A stretch of DNA of 64,000 nucleotides from the NCBI GenBank assembly GCA_024225635.1, contig JAAEMK010000787.1:1-64000 (forward strand). The letters run 5' to 3'. Source of the DNA: Desulfobacteraceae bacterium. GTDB lineage: Bacteria; Desulfobacterota; Desulfobacteria; Desulfobacterales; Desulfobacteraceae. The notes beneath the pieces were generated by a model. It had not been told where the DNA came from. It made no database searches and worked only from the letters and a program-made list of their open reading frames with translations. Each line of letters begins with the position of its first letter. Within the stretch, counting starts at the first letter, position 1. Position numbers and translations under genes: made by a program. Positions 17,392-26,100 of the stretch are shown here, piece after piece.

Positions 17392-20300
17392 TCAGAACTC
17401 TTCATCAATGGCCTGAATCCCGGCCAGAAACGCCTCCTGCTCCTCTTTTTCCCCGGCATCCATGAGCACCGCCCGAACCGACCGTATGGATTGATCAAAG
17501 GCGCCGGCCATGGCGGCCAGGATTTTCGACAGCCCCTGACGGCAGCCATTGATCTGATGGGGGGTGTAAACCCTGGCGTTATACTTGAAATTCAGGGTCA
17601 ATGTGTCGCCGGGATAAACCTCCAGGGCCAGGTCATAATTGGTCTGCTCAAATTCCTCCAGGTGCTCCACGGTGAAACCGGTATCCGCGCGCTTGCTTAA
17701 TTCCAGTATTTCCAGGCTCAAGGGATAATTTTCAAAAATCAGGACATGATTCAGCAATTCCGGTCCAAGGCTGGTTGACTTCTGGATGTCGGCCAGGCTT
17801 ACGTAGTGATACGCTTCACTTTCAAGGGCCCGGGCTTGAACCGTTTTAAGCATCCCGGCAATATCGCCGTCATTATCCAGCCGAATCCGCATGGGCACGG
17901 TGTTCAGGAACAACCCCACGATTTCATCCACCCCGGGAAGACCGGCCGGGCGGCCGGAGACCACCGTGCCGAAGACCACATCTTCCGAACCGCCATGGTG
18001 GGCCAGGAGGATGGCCCAGGCGCACTGAACCACGGAATTGAGGGTGACGCCGTTTTGGGCTGTCATGGTTTTCAGCTTTCCCACATGATCTTCGGGGATG
18101 ATCTGTGTCAGGCATTCCAGGTGATAGCCGGTTTCATGGGGACTGTCTTCCCCGGATGGGGACAAGGCGGTTTTCGGCAGGGCCAGGGGCCGGGCGTACC
18201 CGGAAAGATAGTCTTTCCAGTAATTCACGGCCCTGTTTTGATCCTGCCGGGACAGCCATTCAAGATAACGCCGGTAAGGGGCGCCTGCATGCATTTCGGG
18301 CCGGCGGCCGGCTTTAATGGCGGTATAGGCCCCGAGCAGGGTTTCCACCATGATGCCGCAGGACCAGCCGTCCATGATGATATGGTGATGGCTCCAGACC
18401 ACATGGTGACGGTCAGGGCCACACTCAAAAACCATGACCCGCATCAACACGTCCCGGGACAGGTCAAATCCCAGCCGCCGGTCAGCCAGCTTGAACGCGG
18501 CGCACCTCGCATCCTTTTCCTTGTCCGTTTCACCGGTCAGATCCGTTACGGTGAATTCAATGGGCCGTTTTTTCATAACCACCTGCACGGGGCCGTCCCC
18601 GCCCTGGTGGGAAAAGGCGGTACGAAAAACGTCAAACGTGTCAAACAGATGATTCCAGCTTTGTTCAAAGGCCCCGACGTCCAGTTCGCCCAGGATGTCA
18701 AAGCTGAACTGCTCAAAAAAAGCACTGCCGTTCTTTTCCAGGAGGGAATGAAACAGCATGCCCTCCTGGAGGGGGGACAGGGGATAAATGCCCTCGAGAT
18801 TGCCCGGCTCGACCCGGCATTCGGTCATCAGGTTTTCAATGACGGCTTCGGGCAAACTTTCAGCGGCCGGGCCCGTCCCCTCCCGGCCCCCATGCATCCG
18901 GGCCGGGTCACGGGTAATGATGGCCTTGATCTCATCCCGGTAAGCCGTAACCATTGACCGGACAGCTTCCCCGGCAAGCACATGGGGATTATGGATGAAG
19001 GTGATCTCGAGCCGGTCATTGACAATGATCCCTTCGATCTCCAGTTCATGCCAGCGGTTCAGCCGGGGATCGATGATTTGGATGTCCGGTTCTTCAATGG
19101 CGCTGAAGATGCCGTCCGGTTTGGGCCCTTCAAAGCGTCCCAGGTAGTTGAATCCGATTTCCGGTAAAGGCTGTTGTTTTAATTCGTCCCGCACCGGTTC
19201 CGGGCCCATGGTTCCCAGGACGCCATGGGCCAGCCCCCGGCCGGGAATCTCCTTGAGTATGTTGCGGATGCAGCGGATATCCTCCACAAGGTCCCCTTGT
19301 TCAGTCACCTTGAGAAGAACCGGATGGAGGGTCGTGAACCATCCCACGGTCCGGCTGACATCCACGTACCGGTCCGCTTCAGGGTGTTTAAAGGCCTTTG
19401 ATTCAGGAACTTCACGACCGTGGCCCTCCAGGTCGAGATACAGGGAAGTCGCCCCCAGACTCTTTTGGGCAGCCCGGAGCAGGGCGGTGAGCAGCAGATC
19501 GTTCATGGAAACATCCTGGTTAAGGCAGCCTGTCAGCTGTGCCGTTTCCGCCCGGGAAAAGGCCTGCACCTGTTTCCGGGCGTTTCCCCGGCAATTGAGG
19601 GCATCTGAAGAGGCAGACAGGAAAGGCGCCCCGGCCTGGGGATCGCCATGGTGCTTCCAGGCCTTGAAGGCCGCCGCCAATTCCCTGTCTTTGCCGTAAC
19701 GGTCCAGGCAATGGGCGAACACTGCCACGGAATCGGTTTTGGGCGGCAAAACAACGGGCTCACCCAGAACGGCCAGGCCATAACCGGTTTCCAGGTCCTC
19801 CAGCAAAATTCGCAGGGATACGCCGTCCGCCACCAGGTGATGGATGATAAGGGCCAGGCGGTCGGCAAGGTCCGTCCGGTAAAGCACCGCTCCCATCAGG
19901 GGCCCGGCGGTCAGGTCAATGGAACCGGCCACCCCGGTCAGGTGCTGCTTAAACAATGCTTCAGCATCTGTTTTTCCCCTTAAATCCACAAGGGAAAACC
20001 ATGCTGAAAGGTCCGTATCCCGGATTTCCTGGAAAACCCGCCCGTTTTTAAACCGGTACTGCATGCGCAGGGCATCATGGTGAACCTGGATGGCCGTGAG
20101 GGTTTTTTCAAGGGCGTCGGAATCCAGGGGGGTACGGGCGGTGAGGACAACCCCCAGGGTGTAACAGGCGTTATGGACGGGATTGAGTTCAAAAAAACGG
20201 TGCTGGATGGGGAGCAGTGGCGCAGGACCTGTAACGGGCGTCTGACGAAACTCCGCGGCCGGGGTCAGGCGCCGGGCCAATTGGGCAATGGTGGGGGCTT

Positions 20301-23300
20301 CGAAAATATCCCGCACCCGGGCTTTGAGTCCGGTTTTAAGAAGGCGGGCGCAAATCAGCACCGCCTTGATGGAATCACCCCCCAGGGTAAAGAAATTGTC
20401 CCGGATACTGATATCCCTGACGCCCAGGATCGATTCCCAGACGGCTGCAAGGTCCTTTTCATGCCGGGTCCCCGGGGGTTCCCGCTCTGATTCCCCGGCC
20501 GGGACGGCGTCACTCTCAAGAGGATTGGGCAGGGCCTTCCGGTCAATTTTGCCGTTGGGGGTCAAGGGGATTTCAGGCAAATCCACAAAATAGGCCGGCA
20601 CCATGTATTCCGGCAGCAATTCCCCCAGAAAGGCCCGCAGCCGGCTTGCGGTAAGAGCGCCCTCCCCCACCACGTAGGCCACAAGTTCCCTGCCAAAGGA
20701 TTGCAGTTTTTCGGCAATGACCAGGGCGTCTCCAATGGCGGGGTGCTTGAGCAGGGTCTGCTCGATCTCCGCCAATTCCACCCGGTAGCCCCGGATTTTC
20801 ACCTGCTGGTCCATGCGGCCGAAGAACTCGATGACGCCGTCCTTAAGCCACCGTCCGTAATCGCCGGTGAGATAGATGCGGCCCCCGGGATTAAAGGGGT
20901 CCGGCCGGAATTTGGCCCGGGTCAGGTCATCCCGGTTGAGATACCCCAGGGCCAAACCTGCGCCGCCGATGCAGATCTCCCCCCGCACGCCCACGGGGGT
21001 GGGCCGGCCATGGGGGTCCAGGATGTAAATGAGGGTGTTGTCAATGGGCGTGCCGATCATCTGCCGGTTTTTTACGGACCCTAGGTTTTCCCGGGTCACG
21101 GGGTGGGCGATGCAGGCGATGGTGGCTTCGGTGGGCCCGTACTCGTTTACGCACACGGCATTGGGATTGATCTCGAAAAACGCCTGGATATCGTCATGGC
21201 GAATATCCTCTCCCCCCAGAATAATGAGACGCAGATCCTTTAAAGCACCGGGTTCAAGGGACCCGGCCGAGGTAGTCAGGGTGTAGAAGTAGGACGGCGT
21301 CACCTTGAGGCAGGAGATCCTTTGACGGGTGATGTAATCCGCCATCCCGGCCGTATCCCTGCGGTCCTCTTCTGAAACCAGGTGCAGGGCCGCGCCGGTG
21401 AGCAGGGTCACCCACAGGCTGGTGTGGGCCATATCAAAGGCGTAGGAAGACACAAGGACAAAACTGTCTTTTTCCGTGATGTCAAAGGCCTTACGGAACC
21501 AACTGAGATAATTGACCAGGGACCGGTTGGCCACCAGGGTTCCCTTGGGCAGGCCGGTTGTGCCCGAGGTATAGATGATATAGAAAACATCGTCCGGACC
21601 GGCCCCGTCAAACCCATGGAGGGTGGCCGGGACCATGGGCTGATCCATGTCCACACAGGGGATGTCAATACCGTCCACCCGGCCGCAGCTTTCCTGGGTC
21701 AACAGGATTGCGGCCCCGCTGTCTTCCAGGATATACCGGATTCGCTCCCGGGGGCTGTCCGGCTCTATGGGGACAAAGGCGGCCCCCAGCTTGACCGCGG
21801 CCAGAAGGGTTGCAAGCAGGTTCCCGGACGGGCGCACCCGGACGCCGATCACATCCCCCCGCCCCACATTGAACCTTTCATGGAGCCAGGAAGCCATCCG
21901 CCCGGCCCGGCGGTCAAGCTCCCGGAACGACAGGGTCTCTTCTTCAAAAACCACTGCCGTGGCTGAAGGCGCTTTTTGGGCCTGTTGTTCAAACAGGCGA
22001 AGGATGGTCTGATCCACGGGGTTGTCGGCCCTGGTGTCATTGAATTCAAGAAGAAGCTGCTGTTTTTCAGGGTCGGGTAAAATCCGGATATCCCCGGGGC
22101 GAACCTCCGGATTTGCCAGGACGGCGTCCAGAATGGAAAGGTAGTAGTCCCGCCACCGGGCAATGGTGGCGGCTTCAAACAAGGCCGTGCTGTAGATCAG
22201 GTGAATATCCAGACCGTCCCGGGATTCCATGACTTCCAGGATAAAATCAAAATTGGTGGTCCACAGATCAATATCATGGGCCTTGAAGACCAGATCATCG
22301 GTGCGGATGATCCGTTCCTCCTCATTTTCATAAACAAACATCACATCAAACAGGGGGTTGCGGCTTAAATCAGGCTCAAGTCCCAGTTTTTCCACAAGGG
22401 CGTCAAAGGGATAATCCTGGTTGTCAAACGCCTTGAGGCAGTCCTTTTTGACCTGGTCCAGGCAGCGGACAAAGGTGATCTCGTCCCTGACGGAGGACCG
22501 CAGGGCCAGGGTGTTGCCGAACATGCCGACGGTCCTGGAATAATCCCCCCGGGAACGGCTGTCAATGGGGGTTCCAAGGATGATATCATCCTCCCCGGTG
22601 AGTTTGGAAAGCAAAACCGTATAGGCGGACAAAAGAAGCATGAAAAGGGTGACGCCCTGCTCCCGGGCAAGGGTCTTGAGCCCCGCCGCCCTTTCCGGAT
22701 CGACGGCGTGGCGCAGGACCTTTCCGGCAAAGCCCTGACGTTGGCCCCGGGGAAAATCCAGGGGAAGTTCCAGGATGGCCGGGTCATTGCCGAACCGTTC
22801 CAGCCAATAGGCTTCCTGTTCATCCATGGCAGGGGATCGAATCTGCTCCTGCTCCCACAGGGCATAGGCCGAATACGGCATGGGTGGCGGGGAGAGATGC
22901 CCCCCACGGTACAGGGTGATCAGTTCGGGCATCAAAATATTGAAAGAGGAGCCGTCAATGGCGATGTGATGGGCATCCATGACCAGGAAATGCCGGTTTT
23001 CATCGAGCTTTCCAATACCCACCCGGATCAGCGGCGGACAAGAGAGGTCAAACGGGGCAACGAATTCACGAACCTCCCGGTCCGGGTCGTCCGTCCCCAT
23101 TTCAAGCGCCTCCACTTCAAGAACGCAATCCCCGTGCACCCGTTGAACCAGTTCATCATCCCGGGTTTCAAAGCCGGTGCAAAGGCTTTCATGGCGCTGA
23201 ATCAGCGCCCCGAAAGCGGCCTTCAGGGCCCCCACATCAAGGGCCCCCTCAATCACCGCGGCCGCCGTAATGTGATATGCGGCTTCCCCCTCCTCAAGGT

Positions 23301-23898
23301 GGCTTAAAAAGTAGATTCTTTTCTGGGCCGAAGAGAGGGGGAACGTCTGCTTGCGGGCCGGGACCTGGACCGATGCCGGTTCAGGGACCGGTGCGGAAAC
23401 CGGTGCGGAAACCGGTGCGGGAACCGGCGTCATCCGGGGGGAGGGACCGGCTTCCTGCCGCCCTGTTCCCGGGCGGGCCGCCAGAAGATCAAGCTGCCGG
23501 TCCATCAAATCCAGCTGCTGATTGAAAATGGCCATTATTCCGGGCCCGGGAGCCTGGTCGGCGGGGACCTGTGTCAAGCAGACCTCCTCCTCCGGCCCGG
23601 TACCGCCTGAATCTGCCGGGCCGGGGGTCTTGCCTCCATTCTCCAGCACGTACCGCGCAAGCTTCTCCACCGAATCGGTCCGGTCATAAAACAGGCGCAC
23701 GGGCACCTCCACGCCAAACTCATTCTCCACGATCTGTTTGAGGCGGGTCAGCATGATGGAGCTGAGACCGGCTCTAAAAAAATTCTCATCCCCGGATATG
23801 GTCCCCAGGCCGGATATGGTTTTGACACACCGGGTAAGCTCTTCAACCATGGAACGTTGTTGTGATAATTTGTCAGGATTCATGGATATTTGCCCCAT
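17392..23898 (-). CDS. NRPS, T-C-A-T-E-C
   Basis: A 2168-residue synthetase. Domains: T (FFRAGLSS, Ser47 as likely phosphopantetheine site), a linker with QQLDLMDRQLDLL and a PVSA repeat, C (about 175-600; HHIAIDG near 313), A (about 640-1130; YTSGTTGLPKG near 778, NEYGPTEAT near 923, YLTGDYGRW), T (FFTLGGDSIKA near 1174), E (about 1240-1680; HHLVADG, EGHGRE, RTVGWFT, NYLGRF), and a second C (about 1720-2160; YPLSPLQEGML, HHIIMDG) that must serve the A domain opening the next protein. The pocket residues read DMTKILEIA, close to the Asn code DLTKLGEVG. The E domain predicts a D-residue. The N-terminal T domain can supply the carrier missing from the PKS/aminotransferase protein. The ATG directly abuts the stop of the preceding gene; the internal ATG at 23883 is an alternative start. 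Confidence 0.92.
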   Translation of the reverse strand: MGQISMNPDKLSQQRSMVEELTRCVKTISGLGTISGDENFFRAGLSSIMLTRLKQIVENEFGVEVPVRLFYDRTDSVEKLARYVLENGGKTPGPADSGGTGPEEEVCLTQVPADQAPGPGIMAIFNQQLDLMDRQLDLLAARPGTGRQEAGPSPRMTPVPAPVSAPVSAPVPEPASVQVPARKQTFPLSSAQKRIYFLSHLEEGEAAYHITAAAVIEGALDVGALKAAFGALIQRHESLCTGFETRDDELVQRVHGDCVLEVEALEMGTDDPDREVREFVAPFDLSCPPLIRVGIGKLDENRHFLVMDAHHIAIDGSSFNILMPELITLYRGGHLSPPPMPYSAYALWEQEQIRSPAMDEQEAYWLERFGNDPAILELPLDFPRGQRQGFAGKVLRHAVDPERAAGLKTLAREQGVTLFMLLLSAYTVLLSKLTGEDDIILGTPIDSRSRGDYSRTVGMFGNTLALRSSVRDEITFVRCLDQVKKDCLKAFDNQDYPFDALVEKLGLEPDLSRNPLFDVMFVYENEEERIIRTDDLVFKAHDIDLWTTNFDFILEVMESRDGLDIHLIYSTALFEAATIARWRDYYLSILDAVLANPEVRPGDIRILPDPEKQQLLLEFNDTRADNPVDQTILRLFEQQAQKAPSATAVVFEEETLSFRELDRRAGRMASWLHERFNVGRGDVIGVRVRPSGNLLATLLAAVKLGAAFVPIEPDSPRERIRYILEDSGAAILLTQESCGRVDGIDIPCVDMDQPMVPATLHGFDGAGPDDVFYIIYTSGTTGLPKGTLVANRSLVNYLSWFRKAFDITEKDSFVLVSSYAFDMAHTSLWVTLLTGAALHLVSEEDRRDTAGMADYITRQRISCLKVTPSYFYTLTTSAGSLEPGALKDLRLIILGGEDIRHDDIQAFFEINPNAVCVNEYGPTEATIACIAHPVTRENLGSVKNRQMIGTPIDNTLIYILDPHGRPTPVGVRGEICIGGAGLALGYLNRDDLTRAKFRPDPFNPGGRIYLTGDYGRWLKDGVIEFFGRMDQQVKIRGYRVELAEIEQTLLKHPAIGDALVIAEKLQSFGRELVAYVVGEGALTASRLRAFLGELLPEYMVPAYFVDLPEIPLTPNGKIDRKALPNPLESDAVPAGESEREPPGTRHEKDLAAVWESILGVRDISIRDNFFTLGGDSIKAVLICARLLKTGLKARVRDIFEAPTIAQLARRLTPAAEFRQTPVTGPAPLLPIQHRFFELNPVHNACYTLGVVLTARTPLDSDALEKTLTAIQVHHDALRMQYRFKNGRVFQEIRDTDLSAWFSLVDLRGKTDAEALFKQHLTGVAGSIDLTAGPLMGAVLYRTDLADRLALIIHHLVADGVSLRILLEDLETGYGLAVLGEPVVLPPKTDSVAVFAHCLDRYGKDRELAAAFKAWKHHGDPQAGAPFLSASSDALNCRGNARKQVQAFSRAETAQLTGCLNQDVSMNDLLLTALLRAAQKSLGATSLYLDLEGHGREVPESKAFKHPEADRYVDVSRTVGWFTTLHPVLLKVTEQGDLVEDIRCIRNILKEIPGRGLAHGVLGTMGPEPVRDELKQQPLPEIGFNYLGRFEGPKPDGIFSAIEEPDIQIIDPRLNRWHELEIEGIIVNDRLEITFIHNPHVLAGEAVRSMVTAYRDEIKAIITRDPARMHGGREGTGPAAESLPEAVIENLMTECRVEPGNLEGIYPLSPLQEGMLFHSLLEKNGSAFFEQFSFDILGELDVGAFEQSWNHLFDTFDVFRTAFSHQGGDGPVQVVMKKRPIEFTVTDLTGETDKEKDARCAAFKLADRRLGFDLSRDVLMRVMVFECGPDRHHVVWSHHHIIMDGWSCGIMVETLLGAYTAIKAGRRPEMHAGAPYRRYLEWLSRQDQNRAVNYWKDYLSGYARPLALPKTALSPSGEDSPHETGYHLECLTQIIPEDHVGKLKTMTAQNGVTLNSVVQCAWAILLAHHGGSEDVVFGTVVSGRPAGLPGVDEIVGLFLNTVPMRIRLDNDGDIAGMLKTVQARALESEAYHYVSLADIQKSTSLGPELLNHVLIFENYPLSLEILELSKRADTGFTVEHLEEFEQTNYDLALEVYPGDTLTLNFKYNARVYTPHQINGCRQGLSKILAAMAGAFDQSIRSVRAVLMDAGEKEEQEAFLAGIQAIDEEF
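23387..23430 (-). repeat. 12-bp tandem repeat in NRPS linker
   Basis: About three and a half copies of accggtgcggaa encode a PVSA/PVSA/PVPE series in the linker between the first T and C domains. It probably makes a flexible hinge. Confidence 0.7.
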
Positions 23899-26100
23899 CT
23901 ACCATAATTTAATTACATTCATGCCAATCAGCCAGGCGATCACCAGGACATGAATACCTTGTCCGGTATAGGTAAATACATCGAACCATTTATGGGAATC
24001 CATCCTGCGGGAGATTATTCCGGCGCAGGTCACCAGGGCGGAAACGATCCCCAGGGCGTAAATGGCGAAAAAGTTGACCTCGACTTGCAGGATGATGGAG
24101 GACGGATGAATCGTCCCTAGAAAATAGTCGCAGATGCAGGTGGCCAGTTCAACGAAAAAAATGATAAACAAACGGGTCCCGGCAAACGCCATGGGCAGCA
24201 GGTGGCTGAAGGAGAGAAAGAGCGCCAGGGAAAGCAACGGAATCAGGAATTTCAAGGCAAAGAGCCCGTCCATGCGTTCCACGCTGATATGGGCATTGTA
24301 CCGGGAATACGCAAGGCTGAAGGACCCGACCTGTTTCTTGAACGTATCCCGGGTTTGAGTTACGGTATCCACTTTCCAGCCGGACGTATTCACCATGGGG
24401 ATCTGCCGGCGGTCCGGCGAGGGACCGGCGCCCATACTCAGATAGTCGGGAATGAAAACAAGTTTCCGGTCGATATGCAGCTTGTGGTGAAACCGGATGG
24501 TCAAACGATGTTTCTCAAACGGGAACTCATCATACCTCATGGGCTGTTTGAATTTGGCTTTGACCTGGTAGGCCCTTACGGTAAAATCGTCCTGCCTGAT
24601 CTCCAATACCGGTTCCCGCAACCGGATCGGCGCTTCGCTGTTTTCAAATATGAGGTGTTTTTCATTGAAATCACCGGAGGACCGGAACCAGATGTAGAAA
24701 TCCACGATAAATTCCCCGCTTCTGACGTTCAGGCTGTCCACGGCATTGATATCCATGCCGGTGAATACGAGGTTCTTCTGACTGAAGACCTTGCCGCCCG
24801 CCACCGTGACTTTGCTGCCAATATCTTTTTTAAACACGCTCTCCCGGTCCCTGGCGATCACATGATACTGGGTTAAAGCCGGCCTGAATCGCTGGTTTTC
24901 ATAATAACCCATGTCATACAGGCGTTCCACCCGTCCGTTCCCGTCAAAAAAGACCCGGCCGGTAACCCCTTCGACAGCCTCCTCCGGATTCGTGAACCCG
25001 GCAAGGGCGGCCCGGATATCGGCCCGGTCCTCCCGAACCTTCCGGCCGGTGATATGCTTTAGTTCAATGGCCTCGATCAATACCTTCATGGCGTCGTAAT
25101 AGCAGGCCGCCACCCAGGTGGGGAATTCACCATACCGGTCCCGGTAGTTGACGGCAAACCGCCTGGATTCAGGTCCTCCCCATTCGGGAAGAAACGGTGT
25201 ACTCCCATAAATGCCGTTCAAATAATAGCCGGGTTTGACCCTTTCCTGGGGAAGTGATGTCAAGGCTTCATAAAAAGGGATGGTGGCAAAGGTCTCTGTC
25301 CCGATAATGGTATAATCGGTGCCCGGATGATTGATCCCACGGATGATGGCCGCGGCTTCACGGCTTTGGGTCGCAATAATGATGATCCCCGGATCCTGGA
25401 TGGCCCTGAGGTCATTGATGATCTGCTCAAGACGCTCGTCCCGGTTTTCGTCCGAAGCTTTTAGTTCCCACGAATAACGAATATCAACGTTTGCTTCGGC
25501 GGCACTTGCTTCTATCCCGCGAATCAGGGAATTATAAGACTCAGCCATTTCATGGATCACACTGATATGACGCTTCATGGCCCTGGCGCGGATGATGATG
25601 GAAACCGCCTGGTCACCATTATCCGGGATCGTTCCAAAAGCCCAGGAATTTTCATCGGTGGCCATCTCCCCTGCGGCCGAACCGGTAATCATGGGAATAC
25701 CGTTCTTTTCGTAAATGCCGGCGGCGGCAATGGTGGTGGCGGTTAAGTAATGACCTAAAACCGCAACCACCTCCTTGTCAAGGCTGATCTCGGAAGCGGC
25801 CTTCATGGCGGAACGGATCTCATTTTTATCGTCAAATAAATTCAACCGTATCTCCAGATCGGACAGCCGGCCCGCCCTGACGGCATCCTTGATCGCCATC
25901 CGGGCGCCCCTCACCATATCACGGCCGTTCATGCCCCCCTCTCCGGTCATGGGACCGGCCAGGGCGACAACGATGCGCTCCTTTTTATGTATCTTTTTCA
26001 AGAATGACCGGACAAACTGATTTTCGGGAAATGCAACCATGGCCATCCACACAAGGTTACACCCTGCAATCAGCGCCAGGATCAGAATCTTTTTTTTCAC
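23899..26100 (-). CDS. periplasmic-binding-protein/Cys-loop channel fusion receptor (copy 1)
   Basis: A 733-residue membrane protein. The start is taken as GTG at 26100, which overlaps the previous stop and gives a clean KKK-hydrophobic N-terminal signal or anchor; an upstream ATG at 26205 would add an unlikely 35 residues. Residues about 40-390 are a type I periplasmic binding domain of the Leu/amide-binding kind (VVALAGPMTGEGG, ITGSAAGEM, YYDAMKVL). The following part resembles pentameric ligand-gated channel ectodomains: TGMDINAVDSLN, FYIWFRSSGDF, and a Pro-loop-like EFPFEKHRLTIRF near residue 527. There are then four hydrophobic helices: M1 with FLIPLLSLALF, M2, M3 with VNFFAIYALGI, and M4 at the C-terminus. 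It is inferred to be a ligand-gated ion channel or a non-conducting receptor in the inner membrane. It is paralogous to the preceding gene. The ligand is unknown. Confidence 0.75.
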   Translation of the reverse strand: MKKKILILALIAGCNLVWMAMVAFPENQFVRSFLKKIHKKERIVVALAGPMTGEGGMNGRDMVRGARMAIKDAVRAGRLSDLEIRLNLFDDKNEIRSAMKAASEISLDKEVVAVLGHYLTATTIAAAGIYEKNGIPMITGSAAGEMATDENSWAFGTIPDNGDQAVSIIIRARAMKRHISVIHEMAESYNSLIRGIEASAAEANVDIRYSWELKASDENRDERLEQIINDLRAIQDPGIIIIATQSREAAAIIRGINHPGTDYTIIGTETFATIPFYEALTSLPQERVKPGYYLNGIYGSTPFLPEWGGPESRRFAVNYRDRYGEFPTWVAACYYDAMKVLIEAIELKHITGRKVREDRADIRAALAGFTNPEEAVEGVTGRVFFDGNGRVERLYDMGYYENQRFRPALTQYHVIARDRESVFKKDIGSKVTVAGGKVFSQKNLVFTGMDINAVDSLNVRSGEFIVDFYIWFRSSGDFNEKHLIFENSEAPIRLREPVLEIRQDDFTVRAYQVKAKFKQPMRYDEFPFEKHRLTIRFHHKLHIDRKLVFIPDYLSMGAGPSPDRRQIPMVNTSGWKVDTVTQTRDTFKKQVGSFSLAYSRYNAHISVERMDGLFALKFLIPLLSLALFLSFSHLLPMAFAGTRLFIIFFVELATCICDYFLGTIHPSSIILQVEVNFFAIYALGIVSALVTCAGIISRRMDSHKWFDVFTYTGQGIHVLVIAWLIGMNVIKLW
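26097..26100 (-). promoter_or_regulatory. GTGA start/stop overlap deciding the start of receptor copy 1
   Basis: The GTG start (26098-26100) shares bases with the TGA stop (26097-26099) of receptor copy 2. AAGGA lies about eight bases upstream. This implies translational coupling and probably fixed stoichiometry of the two receptors. Confidence 0.75.
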
